Source: Acidovorax sp. NO-1
GTDB taxonomy: Bacteria > Pseudomonadota > Gammaproteobacteria > Burkholderiales > Burkholderiaceae_C
Assembly: GCF_000238595.1 (NCBI RefSeq)
Contig: NZ_AGTS01000100.1
Span: 1 to 64,000, forward strand
Reading direction: 5' to 3'
DNA: 64,000 bases
Part shown: piece by piece, positions 56,967 to 64,000 of the stretch
Position numbering within the stretch: position 1 is the first letter of the stretch
Layout: every line of letters starts with the position of its first letter
Position numbers and translations under genes: made by a program
The notes under the pieces: generated by a model
Seen by the model: the letters and a program-made list of their open reading frames with translations, nothing else
What the model was told of the DNA's origin: nothing
The model's database searches: none

Positions 56967-57443
56967 ATGAAAGGCGACGCACAGGTCATCGGCCATCTGC
57001 AGGCCCAGCTCAAGAACGAGCTCACCGCGATCAATCAGTACTTCCTGCACTACCGCATGCTCAAGCACTGGGGCTTCGACAAGTTGGCCAAGAAGGAGTA
57101 CGAAGAGTCGATCGGCGAGATGAAGCATGCCGATTGGCTGATGGACCGCATCTTCATGCTGGATGGCCTGCCCAACCTGCAGGACCTGGCCAAGATCCAG
57201 ATCGGCGAAGACGTGCCGGAGATCCTGGCCTGCGACCTGCGCGCCGAACAAGGCGCCCAGGCCACCATCAAAGACGGCATTGCCCACTGCGAAAGCGTGC
57301 GCGACTATGTCTCGCGCGACCTGCTGCAAAAGATCCTGGACGACACCGAAGAGCACATCGACTTCCTCGAAACCCAGATCGAGCTGATCGGCAAGGTGGG
57401 CCTGCAGAACTACCTGCAGTCGCAGATGGGTGAGGTGGAGTAA
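56967..57443 (+). CDS. bfr: Bacterioferritin
   Basis: Bfr stores iron in a 24-subunit shell. The 158-residue protein begins MKGDAQVIGHLQAQLKNELTA and has the four-helix ferroxidase ligands (Glu in LKNELTAINQYF, EESIGEMKHADW, and EEHIDFLE) and the haem-binding Met in WLMDRIFMLDG. AAGGAG lies a few bases before the ATG. It follows the FTR1 gene by 155 bp. Confidence 0.97.
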   Translation: MKGDAQVIGHLQAQLKNELTAINQYFLHYRMLKHWGFDKLAKKEYEESIGEMKHADWLMDRIFMLDGLPNLQDLAKIQIGEDVPEILACDLRAEQGAQATIKDGIAHCESVRDYVSRDLLQKILDDTEEHIDFLETQIELIGKVGLQNYLQSQMGEVE

Positions 57444-57487
57444 CGCCACGGTTTCATGAGAGCGCCTCACTGCAGGCAAGCGAAGAG

Positions 57488-57512
57488 AAAACGGGCCGAG
57501 GCCCGTTTTGTT
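57488..57512 (+). terminator. Intrinsic terminator after bfr
   Basis: AAAACGGGCC and GGCCCGTTTT pair around a 2-nt GA spacer (effective loop larger), and a T run follows. It lies 45 bp after the bfr stop. Confidence 0.88.
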
Positions 57513-57904
57513 ATGTCTCACAGGGAATCACATCCGCGGCGCACATCCGTATTTCTGTGCAGGGGCTGGTACTTGCGGGGCACGGCACCAGGTGTGCTGT
57601 TGCCACCAGCGACCTCACATCCCGGCCGGGCAGCAACCTCGCGCAGCCCCTGGGTTGGCGTTCCTGGCACGGCCTTTGTCAACACCTAACGGCATCGGAC
57701 AAGAGCGTCTGTTGCATGCGGCATACAAGCCAGAAGCCAGCGCGTTTACCCCTCTGGCGGCGGGCAACCCGGGCCACTACCATTCGCCTCCGTTGCATAT
57801 AGGCAACGATCACATCACCACAGGCACCTATCTTGCTTGTAGCGATGGCCAGGGGTGCGCACCCTCCGTGTCCCTGGCCCGTGATCACCCGTCGTCAAAC
57901 AAAC
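57513..57904. other. Non-coding stretch before the porin remnant
   Basis: I see no gene here. No frame gives a porin signal peptide or first beta strand, and none has a recognisable domain. This is probably the DNA that replaced the 5' end of the porin gene after a deletion or rearrangement. Confidence 0.5.
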
Positions 57905-58768
57905 AATGTGTCCGCCGAACACCAGAAAGAGGGCGACACGTCGGCCACGGCCATGGCCAACAACTCCTCCCGCATCGGCTTCAAGGGCGTGGAAGACCTG
58001 GGCGGCGGCATGACGGCAGGCTTCCAGTTCGAAAGCGGTATTGACCCCCGCACCGGCGCGTCGAACGGCTACGCCCGCCAGAGCGAAGTGAACCTCTCGG
58101 GTGGCTTCGGCATGGTGCGCCTGGGCAACTTCACGTCCGAGTCGTACTACGCCACGGCGGACTACATCAGCATGCACAACCACGACACCGGTTCGTCGGC
58201 CGATGCGCTGTATGCCTACCCCGCGCGCGACACCAGCAAGATCGCCTACCGCACCCCCAGCCTGGGTGGTGCAACGGTTGAGGCCGGCGTGTCCCTGCAC
58301 GGGCAACCCAGCGGCACCGGTGGCAAGAACAGCCTGGACCTGGCCGCCAACTACGAGATTGGTGCCCTGGGCCTGGGCGCCGGCTATTCCCGGCTGGACG
58401 ACCAGCGCCAGTTTGCCGTGCGTGCTTCGTACACCACCGGCCCGTTCGTGCTGGGCGCCTACGTGCAGCGCGACAAGAACGTGTTCATCGCCAACGGCGG
58501 CAACCGCACCAACCTGCGCCTGGCCGTTGCCTACATGGTGGATGCGTCGGAGTTCCACCTGAATGTGGGCCGCGCGGGCAAGTATTCCAACGTGAGCGAC
58601 AGCGCTGCCACGCAATTCACGCTGGGCTACAACTACAACCTGAGCAAGCGCACCAAGGTCTACGCCCTGTACACCCGCATCAACAACAGCCAGGGCGCAA
58701 GCTATGGCGTGGGCACGGCCGGCGACGACTTCAGCTCCGTTGCCCTGGGCGTGCGCCACAACTTCTGA
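57905..58768 (+). pseudogene. 5'-truncated Gram-negative porin
   Basis: The frame holds most of a trimeric beta-barrel porin of the betaproteobacterial Omp family: SSRIGFKGVEDLGGGMTAGF, then beta strands, loop 3-like LGNFTSESYYATADYISMHN, and the C-terminal strand ending FSSVALGVRHNF with the terminal Phe. The start is missing. There is no signal peptide and no SSVTLYG-type first strand, and the homologous part begins around NNVSAEHQKEGD. The frame upstream (to 57833) is unrelated. About 280 residues remain of about 340-360. As it stands it cannot be exported, so it is a pseudogene unless the breakpoint is an assembly join. Confidence 0.75.
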
Positions 58769-58823
58769 TGACCGGCCCCAAGCTGCTGCCCTGACTGGTG
58801 GGAGGGCAGACACACAGCGAATG

Positions 58824-58857
58824 ACCCCGCGCTCCTCTGGAGTTGCGGGGTTTTTTT
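58824..58857 (+). terminator. Intrinsic terminator after the porin remnant
   Basis: ACCCCGC (58824-58830) and GCGGGGT (58845-58851) pair, with an inner CTCC/GGAG pair, followed by seven T. Confidence 0.9.
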
Positions 58858-59003
58858 GTGCCCCCTGCAGGCCGGTGCATGCGTGTTGCGGGCCCGAAGC
58901 GCACCAAATCCGGCCCGGCACACAGGCTTTCCGGGCGGCAGATGCTCTGCGCCACACCGGCCGGGCAATGACCACTTGGCTCTGAATTGGGAAGCACAGG
59001 AAC

Positions 59004-59720
59004 ATGCAAAAACTCATGTACGCAGCCAGCGCCACCCTGGCGTTCTGGGCCCTGACCGCATCTGCCCAGACCACAGCGCCCGTGGTGCTGGACGACCTGC
59101 GCGGCCTGCGCATCGACAAGACCGAAGTCACCATCGCCCAGTTTGCACGCTACGCGCGAGCCACCGGCACCACCACCCGTGCCGAGCGCGAAGGCGGCGG
59201 TTTTGAATACGCAGGCGGCTGGCAGCGCCGCGCAGGCTGGACCTGGCAGCGCCCAGACGGTGTAGTGCCAGACAGCGACCAGCTGCCCGCCGTACACCTC
59301 ACCCACACCGAGGCCCAGGCCTACTGCCGATGGGCGGGTGGCCGTCTGCCCACCGCCGCCGAGTGGCGCGCCGCCGGCTTTACCGAGCTGCGCAGCTACC
59401 CCCCCGCGCCCTGGGTGCGTGGCACCACCTACCCCTGGACAACAGGCCAGAGCCCGCAGGGCGCCAACACCAGCGACCCCGACCCCTGGCCCCGCGCCGC
59501 GCCGGTCACCGCCACGGCTGCCGGGGTGAACGGGCTGCACGACATGGGCGCCAATGTGTGGGAATGGGCGGCCGATACACGCGGCGACGAGCGGCGCACG
59601 ATGGGTGGGTCCTGGTGGTATCCCGCATCGCAAATGCGCGCGGAGGTGGAGGCCTGGAAGCCTGCGGACTTTTATGCGGTGTACATCGGCTTTCGCTGCG
59701 CGTACGACCCGAAGCCTTAG
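59004..59720 (+). CDS. Secreted FGE-fold (SUMF1-like) protein
   Basis: This 238-residue protein has a signal peptide (cleavage near TASAQTT, about 19-22) and the formylglycine-generating-enzyme fold: IDKTEVTIAQFARYARATG, LPAVHLTHTEAQAYCRWAGG, RLPTAAEWRAAGF and GVNGLHDMGANVWEW. The C-terminal GGSWWYP and FRCAY are kept, but the Cys pair of true FGE sulfatase activators is not. It is probably a binding or structural member of the superfamily in the periplasm. No sulfatase lies nearby. Confidence 0.88.
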   Translation: MQKLMYAASATLAFWALTASAQTTAPVVLDDLRGLRIDKTEVTIAQFARYARATGTTTRAEREGGGFEYAGGWQRRAGWTWQRPDGVVPDSDQLPAVHLTHTEAQAYCRWAGGRLPTAAEWRAAGFTELRSYPPAPWVRGTTYPWTTGQSPQGANTSDPDPWPRAAPVTATAAGVNGLHDMGANVWEWAADTRGDERRTMGGSWWYPASQMRAEVEAWKPADFYAVYIGFRCAYDPKP

Positions 59721-59840
59721 GGCCAAAAGAGGCGGCACCGTCAGTGAGGGGATCTTCACTATGCCCGCAAACCGCCCGACCTGCCGTCGCGCCCCTCTTG
59801 TGCGAGCTTGAAAAGCTCGTGATCAGGTTCTCATAAAGCA

Positions 59841-59873
59841 AAAAGGCCCCGATGCCCATGGCACCGGGGACCT
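59841..59873 (-). terminator. Terminator after gabD
   Basis: On the minus strand CCCCGGTGCCATGGGCATCG then GGGCC, followed by TTTTTGC. The stem CCCCG/CGGGG has an inner GCC/GGC pair. It ends the aldehyde dehydrogenase transcript. Confidence 0.8.
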
Positions 59874-59919
59874 GTGACTGACGCGCTAAGAACCTGTTCA
59901 ATAAGCGCGATGGTCACAT

Positions 59920-61356
59920 TCACACGTTCATGATCGACACCAGGCGCGTGTTCAGGTGCGCCTCGATGGCCTCGGGGCCACCCTCGGAGCCATAGCCCGA
60001 ATCCTTCAGGCCACCAAACGGCAGCTCGGCCGCAGGGGCGGCGGCCTGGTTGATCCAGAGCATGCCCACTTCCAGGCGCTGCGCCAGCAAATGAGCGTTT
60101 TTCAGCGACGAGGTGAAGGCATAACCGGCCAGGCCAAACGGCAGGCGGTTGGCTTCGGCAATGGCGTCTTCGATCTTGGTGAAGCCACGCACGGCAGCCA
60201 CGGGGCCAAAGGGCTCTTCGTTCACGATGCGGGCCGACAGAGGCACGTCGTTCAGCACGGTGGGCTGGAAGAAGTTGCCTTCGGTGCCGATGCGCTCGCC
60301 ACCCGTCACCAGCGTGGCGCCCTGCTGCACCGCGTCAGCCATCAGGTCGGCCATCGCGGTGATGCGGCGCGGGTTGGCCAGCGGGCCCATCTGCGTGCCG
60401 TCCGTGAGGCCATCGCCCACCTTCAGGCCCTGCGCGTACTTGGCGAAGGCAGCCACGAAGTCGGCACGGATGCTTTCGTGCACCAGATAGCGCGTGGGCG
60501 AGATGCAGACCTGGCCTGCGTTGCGGAACTTGGCGCCACTGCTGATCTTGATGGCGAGTTGGAGGTCGGCGTCTTCGGCCACGATGACCGGGGCGTGGCC
60601 GCCCAGTTCCATCGTCACGCGCTTCATGTGCTTGCCAGCCAATGCTGCCAGTTGCTTGCCCACGGGCGTGGAACCCGTGAAAGTGACCTTGCGGATGATG
60701 GGGTGCGGGATGAGGTAGTTGGAGATCTCGGCCGGGTCGCCATAGACCAGGCCCACCGTGCCTGCAGGCACGCCCGCGTCGGCAAACGCGCGGATCAGCT
60801 CGGCGGGGCTGGCGGGGGTTTCCTCGGGCGCCTTCACCAGAATCGAACAGCCTGCACCCAGCGCGGCGGCCAGCTTGCGCACCACCTGGTTGATGGGGAA
60901 GTTCCAGGGCGTGAACGCGGCCACGGGGCCCACCGGGTCCTTCAGCACCATCTGCGTGGCCTTGAGGTTGCGCGAGGGCACGATGCGGCCATACACGCGC
61001 AGCGATTCGTCGGCAAACCATTCGATGATGTCGGCCGACGCCATGGTTTCGACCTTGGCTTCTGCCAGGGGCTTGCCTTGCTCTTTCACCATGATGGCGG
61101 CTATTGATTCGGCGCGCTCGCGCATCAGCGCTGCGGCGCGGCGCATGGTCTTGGCGCGCTCGGCGGCGGGCATGTCGCGCCAGGCTTCAAAGCCCTTTTG
61201 GGCGGCCTCCAGCGCGCGGTCCAGATCCACCTTGGTGGCATGGGCCACACGGCCGATTTCTTTTCCCGTGGCGGGGTTGAACACGGCAAGGGTCTTGCCT
61301 TCGGCGGCGTCTTGCCACTGGCCTGCGATGAAGAGCTGGGTGTTGGGATAGGTCAT
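59920..61356 (-). CDS. gabD: NAD(P)-dependent succinate-semialdehyde dehydrogenase
   Basis: This enzyme oxidises succinate semialdehyde to succinate at the end of GABA and related pathways. The 478-residue aldehyde dehydrogenase has [31 protein letters not shown], the general base Glu in [11 protein letters not shown] and the catalytic Cys in [11 protein letters not shown], and ends with a typical [20 protein letters not shown]. The motifs fit the GabD/SSADH class well, though related semialdehydes are possible. It diverges from a PLP aminotransferase 81 bp away, so the two may act in one amine or amino acid pathway. Confidence 0.88.
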   Translation of the reverse strand: MTYPNTQLFIAGQWQDAAEGKTLAVFNPATGKEIGRVAHATKVDLDRALEAAQKGFEAWRDMPAAERAKTMRRAAALMRERAESIAAIMVKEQGKPLAEAKVETMASADIIEWFADESLRVYGRIVPSRNLKATQMVLKDPVGPVAAFTPWNFPINQVVRKLAAALGAGCSILVKAPEETPASPAELIRAFADAGVPAGTVGLVYGDPAEISNYLIPHPIIRKVTFTGSTPVGKQLAALAGKHMKRVTMELGGHAPVIVAEDADLQLAIKISSGAKFRNAGQVCISPTRYLVHESIRADFVAAFAKYAQGLKVGDGLTDGTQMGPLANPRRITAMADLMADAVQQGATLVTGGERIGTEGNFFQPTVLNDVPLSARIVNEEPFGPVAAVRGFTKIEDAIAEANRLPFGLAGYAFTSSLKNAHLLAQRLEVGMLWINQAAAPAAELPFGGLKDSGYGSEGGPEAIEAHLNTRLVSIMNV

Positions 61357-61437
61357 GGGCCTTGGTCAGGTGTTGGATGGAAAAAGGACAAAAGACTATA
61401 CGCCTGCGATGATCGTCACGTTGATCAAGGAGATTTC

Positions 61438-62610
61438 ATGCGAGAAGTAGTGCAAGGCCTCGAAGAGTCGCGCATCCGCGAAGTGGCCAACGAAGGCCTG
61501 GGGCGCAGTGATGTGCTGAAGTTCTGGTTCGGCGAGAGCGACGAGGTGACGCCCGATTTCATCCGCGAGGCGGCCATTGCGTCGCTGCAAAAGGGCGAGA
61601 CCTTCTACGCCCACAACCTAGGCTTGCCCGAGCTGCGCCACGCGATTGCAGGCTACATGCACGGCCTGCACCCGCGGCAGCACACCGATGCGTGGTTTGA
61701 CCGCATAGCCGTCACATCCGGCGGTGTGAACGGTCTGATGGTGGCCGTGCAGGCGCTGGTGGACGCGGGCGACGAGGTGGTGCTGGTCACGCCGGTGTGG
61801 CCCAACCTGGTGGCGCAGCCGCGCATTCTGGGCGCACAGGTGCGCACCGTGCCGCTGGTGGCCGATGCGCAGGGCGCGTGGCGCCTGAACATGGATGCGC
61901 TGCTGGCCGCCATCACACCCGGCACGCGCCTGCTGGTGGTCAACGCACCCAACAACCCCACAGGCTGGACGCTGACGCGCGAAGAGCAAGCCACCATCCT
62001 CGCGCACTGCCGCCGGACCGGCACGTGGATTCTGGCGGACGAGGTGTATGAGCGGCTTTACTACGCGGGCGACACGGCCAATGGCGCGGCCCCCAGCTTT
62101 CTGGACGTGGCTGAGCCCGAGGACCGGCTGATCGTGACACACAGCTTTTCCAAGAGCTTCCTGATGACCGGCTGGCGCCTTGGGTGGCTGGTGCTGCCGC
62201 CATCGCTGACGCATGCCGTCGGCAAGCTGATCGAGTTCAACACCTCGTGCGCGCCGGTGTTTGTGCAGCGCGGGGCCACGGTGGCGCTGCAGCGCACGGA
62301 TGAGGTGACACCCGCGTTGGTGGCGCACCTGAAAACCTGCCGCGACACGCTGGTGCCGCTGCTGGCCGAGGTGCCGGGGGTGTCGGTGGCCACGCCACGT
62401 GGGGGCATGTATGCGTTCTTCCACATCGACGGTTACGACGACTGCCTGACGCTGGCCAAGCGGCTGGTGCGGGAGGCGGGGCTGGGGCTGGCGCCGGGCA
62501 GTGCGTTTGGAGGTGAGGCGTCAGGCTGGCTGCGGTGGTGTTTTGCGAGCCAGGATGTGGTGAGGCTGGAGGAAGGAGTCGGGAGGTTGCGGGGGTGGTT
62601 GAAAGGTTGA
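61438..62610 (+). CDS. PLP-dependent aminotransferase (class I/II)
   Basis: I choose the ATG at 61438, with AAGGAG 8 bases upstream, giving 390 residues beginning MREVVQGLEESRIREVANEG. Fold type I features are present: the VTSGGVNGLMVAVQAL helix, NAPNNPTGW, ADEVYERLYY and the PLP lysine in SFSKSFLMTGWRLGW, with the substrate Arg near the end (GWLRWCFA). The donor is unknown. It diverges from gabD, and an aspartate/arylpyruvate-type transaminase is the likely group. Confidence 0.9.
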   Translation: MREVVQGLEESRIREVANEGLGRSDVLKFWFGESDEVTPDFIREAAIASLQKGETFYAHNLGLPELRHAIAGYMHGLHPRQHTDAWFDRIAVTSGGVNGLMVAVQALVDAGDEVVLVTPVWPNLVAQPRILGAQVRTVPLVADAQGAWRLNMDALLAAITPGTRLLVVNAPNNPTGWTLTREEQATILAHCRRTGTWILADEVYERLYYAGDTANGAAPSFLDVAEPEDRLIVTHSFSKSFLMTGWRLGWLVLPPSLTHAVGKLIEFNTSCAPVFVQRGATVALQRTDEVTPALVAHLKTCRDTLVPLLAEVPGVSVATPRGGMYAFFHIDGYDDCLTLAKRLVREAGLGLAPGSAFGGEASGWLRWCFASQDVVRLEEGVGRLRGWLKG

Positions 62611-62629
62611 TGCAGAGCGATTTTTCGAA

Positions 62630-62686
62630 CGATTTTGGCCGCTGGCGCTTGCTGGGCAAGCGCTAGAAGCTATTGTTTTTATAGCT
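62630..62686. repeat. AGCGCTT-palindrome intergenic repeat, copy 9
   Basis: CGCTGGCGCTTGCTGGGCAA, GCGCTAGAAGCTATTG, then TTTTTATAGCT. It lies in the spacer between the converging aminotransferase and alpha/beta-hydrolase genes. Confidence 0.75.
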
Positions 62687-62721
62687 TATCTCGCCCCTGC
62701 CCGTTTGGGCTGCAGCGGCCG

Positions 62722-63603
62722 TCAGGACGACACCGGACTTTGCGTGGCTGCAAAAAAATGCCGGAACTGCTCCTGCGCACCCGCCGCAGACTGGCATTCG
62801 TGCGGGCCGGTCTGCAGCAAGGCATCGGGCCACTGTGGGTTCTTGGCGAACACATGGCGGGTGACCGGCAGGCCCGCAGCCTCCAGCCGGGCCGCGTAGG
62901 CCAGCGCCTCGTCGTGCATGGGGTCGGTGTCGCCCACCAGGATCAGCGTGGGGGGCAGCCCCGCCAGGCGCTGCGCACCGGCGGGCACGGCATAGGGGTG
63001 CTCGGCATCGCGCGGGCAACGCAGAAAGTTGCGCCAACCCTCTGTCCACTTGCACCCGGTGGCGTCGCCCGTGGCCTCGCGCACCGAGGCGGTGCCCACG
63101 CAGGGGTCCAGCATGGGCGACAGCAGAATCTGCCCGGCCAGCGGGGGGTGCGACTGGTCGCGCGCCATCAGTGCCACGGCCGCTGCCAGGTTGCCGCCGG
63201 CCTCCTCGCCCGCCAGGTAAACCGCGGCGCCCTGCCCGCCGAGCCTGGTGCGGTGCTTGTGCACCCACTTGAGCACACCGTAGCCCGTGTCCACCGGCTG
63301 CGGAAAGGGCGTGAGCGGATACGCCACCGACACCACCACGGCCCCCGCACCCTCCAGCATCGAGGCCACCGTGCAGCCGATGTCCAGGTTGCCCGACGTG
63401 AAGGCACCACCATGAAAGTGCACCACCACCGGGGACGCCTGGCCGGTCTTCTTGCGACCGTACATGCGCACCGCCACGTCCTGCCCCTGGGCCACCTCAA
63501 TGGTGGAATCGGTGCAGACAGAAGAAGCCGCCCCGGACGCCCTGGCAGACGCTGCCGCGGGCTGCGATGGCGAAGATGACGACGATGGCCGGTCGGGCTG
63601 CAT
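62722..63603 (-). CDS. LlpE-like alpha/beta-hydrolase, catalytic Ser replaced by Glu
   Basis: This 293-residue protein has the hormone-sensitive-lipase fold: VVVHFHGGAFTSGN (oxyanion HGGAF), a nucleophile elbow, and TDPMHDEALAYA (Asp region). The elbow reads LAGEEAGGN where active members have GDSAGG, so the nucleophile Ser is Glu, and no His is seen in the usual late position (VFAKNPQWPDAL). It is probably not an esterase. Its divergence from a LysR gene recalls the lipase-like llpE next to the BpeEF-OprC efflux genes in Burkholderia; no efflux gene lies in the window on this side. Confidence 0.8.
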   Translation of the reverse strand: MQPDRPSSSSSPSQPAAASARASGAASSVCTDSTIEVAQGQDVAVRMYGRKKTGQASPVVVHFHGGAFTSGNLDIGCTVASMLEGAGAVVVSVAYPLTPFPQPVDTGYGVLKWVHKHRTRLGGQGAAVYLAGEEAGGNLAAAVALMARDQSHPPLAGQILLSPMLDPCVGTASVREATGDATGCKWTEGWRNFLRCPRDAEHPYAVPAGAQRLAGLPPTLILVGDTDPMHDEALAYAARLEAAGLPVTRHVFAKNPQWPDALLQTGPHECQSAAGAQEQFRHFFAATQSPVSS

Positions 63604-63774
63604 GGCAGATACCCATCAAGTAGGTGGAGCGTCGGTTGACGATGGATGAAATGTAGTGGCTCCTGGCCAGCAGATAAACCGGCAAAACACCGCCGCAGTG
63701 TTTCCAAACAGCCAACAATCATCGCGCGCCTGGCGTGTGAGAATTCTTCCGAGTTCCAGATTCAAGGAGAAGCC

Positions 63775-64000
63775 ATGGACCAGATACAGGCCATGCGCAT
63801 ATTCGTGCGGGTGGTGGAGGCCGGCACGTTCACCCGGGCGGCCGATTCGCTGAGCCTGCCCAAAGCCACGGTGACGAAACATGTGCAGGCGCTGGAGGAG
63901 CGCCTGCGCGTGAAGCTGCTCAACCGCACCACACGCCGAGTGACGGTGACGCCCGATGGCGCGGCCTACTACGACCGCACGGTTCGGCTGCTGACCGATC
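63775..64000 (+). CDS. LysR-family regulator, partial at the window edge
   Basis: The first 75 residues are visible (MDQIQAMRIFVRVVEAGTFT onward), with the complete winged helix (AADSLSLPKATVTKHVQALE) and the start of the linker. AAGGAGAAGCC precedes the ATG. It belongs to the LysR branch with an early RVTVTPDGAAYYDR segment. It diverges from the LlpE-like gene, with 171 bp between them, so it probably controls that gene. Confidence 0.9.
   Translation, partial: MDQIQAMRIFVRVVEAGTFTRAADSLSLPKATVTKHVQALEERLRVKLLNRTTRRVTVTPDGAAYYDRTVRLLTD

Overview
The window is high-GC chromosomal DNA from a betaproteobacterium, most likely family Comamonadaceae (Acidovorax or a close relative). The evidence is the gene order surE-pcm-nlpD-rluD-scpB-rluB-ndk-rlmN-pilW-rodZ-ispG-hisS-yfgM-bamB-der-hfq-hflX-hflK-hflC-hisZ-purA, the Bug-type solute-binding protein, the beta-type porin remnant, and short AGCGCTT/AAGCGCT palindromic intergenic repeats that I associate with this group. 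I see no tRNA, rRNA, CRISPR array or prophage.

Left block (0.4-23.2 kb, all minus strand). This is one long, tightly packed housekeeping run, read from right to left: stationary-phase and repair functions (surE, pcm, nlpD), rRNA modification and chromosome segregation (rluD, scpB, rluB, ndk, rlmN), envelope and pilus assembly (pilW, rodZ, bamB), isoprenoid synthesis (ispG), translation and ribosome assembly (hisS, yfgM, der), hfq with the hfl genes, then hisZ, purA and a phosphoribosyltransferase. Three genes (hisS, rodZ, rluB) are each broken by one missing base in an 8-nt G/C run. These are the only G/C runs of 8 or more that I found by eye, so homopolymer collapse in the assembly is the likely cause.

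Middle block (23.3-36.9 kb). This part is accessory: a quinone oxidoreductase, a diguanylate cyclase, gamma-glutamyltransferase, and a chromosomal integron. The integron has a true IntI integrase (plus strand), a LexA box in front of it, an attI with a GTTAGGC core, and a short minus-strand cassette array (a DUF6572-like gene and a two-helix membrane peptide, perhaps also a UPF0158 gene). The attI carries a 20-codon open frame with a full AGGAGG Shine-Dalgarno that stops inside the attI core, 10 nt before the first cassette gene, which has no ribosome-binding site of its own. After a TauE/SafE permease, a PPOX flavoprotein and an acyl-CoA synthetase comes a two-gene operon of an orphan PotD-like binding protein and a membrane diguanylate cyclase. 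That layout recalls the NspS-MbaA polyamine-sensing pair.

Right block (37-64 kb). This holds dnaG-rpoD; a CoA-transferase/HMG-CoA-lyase/Bug cluster with a divergent LysR regulator; an FKBP isomerase; a DUF4212/sodium symporter pair; divergent ppsA and ppsR; ahpC and ahpF; iron uptake and storage genes (FTR1, bfr) with a Fur-like box; a 5'-truncated porin; an FGE-fold secreted protein; a succinate-semialdehyde dehydrogenase divergent from an aminotransferase; and an LlpE-like alpha/beta-hydrolase lacking its catalytic serine beside a partial LysR gene that runs off the right edge.
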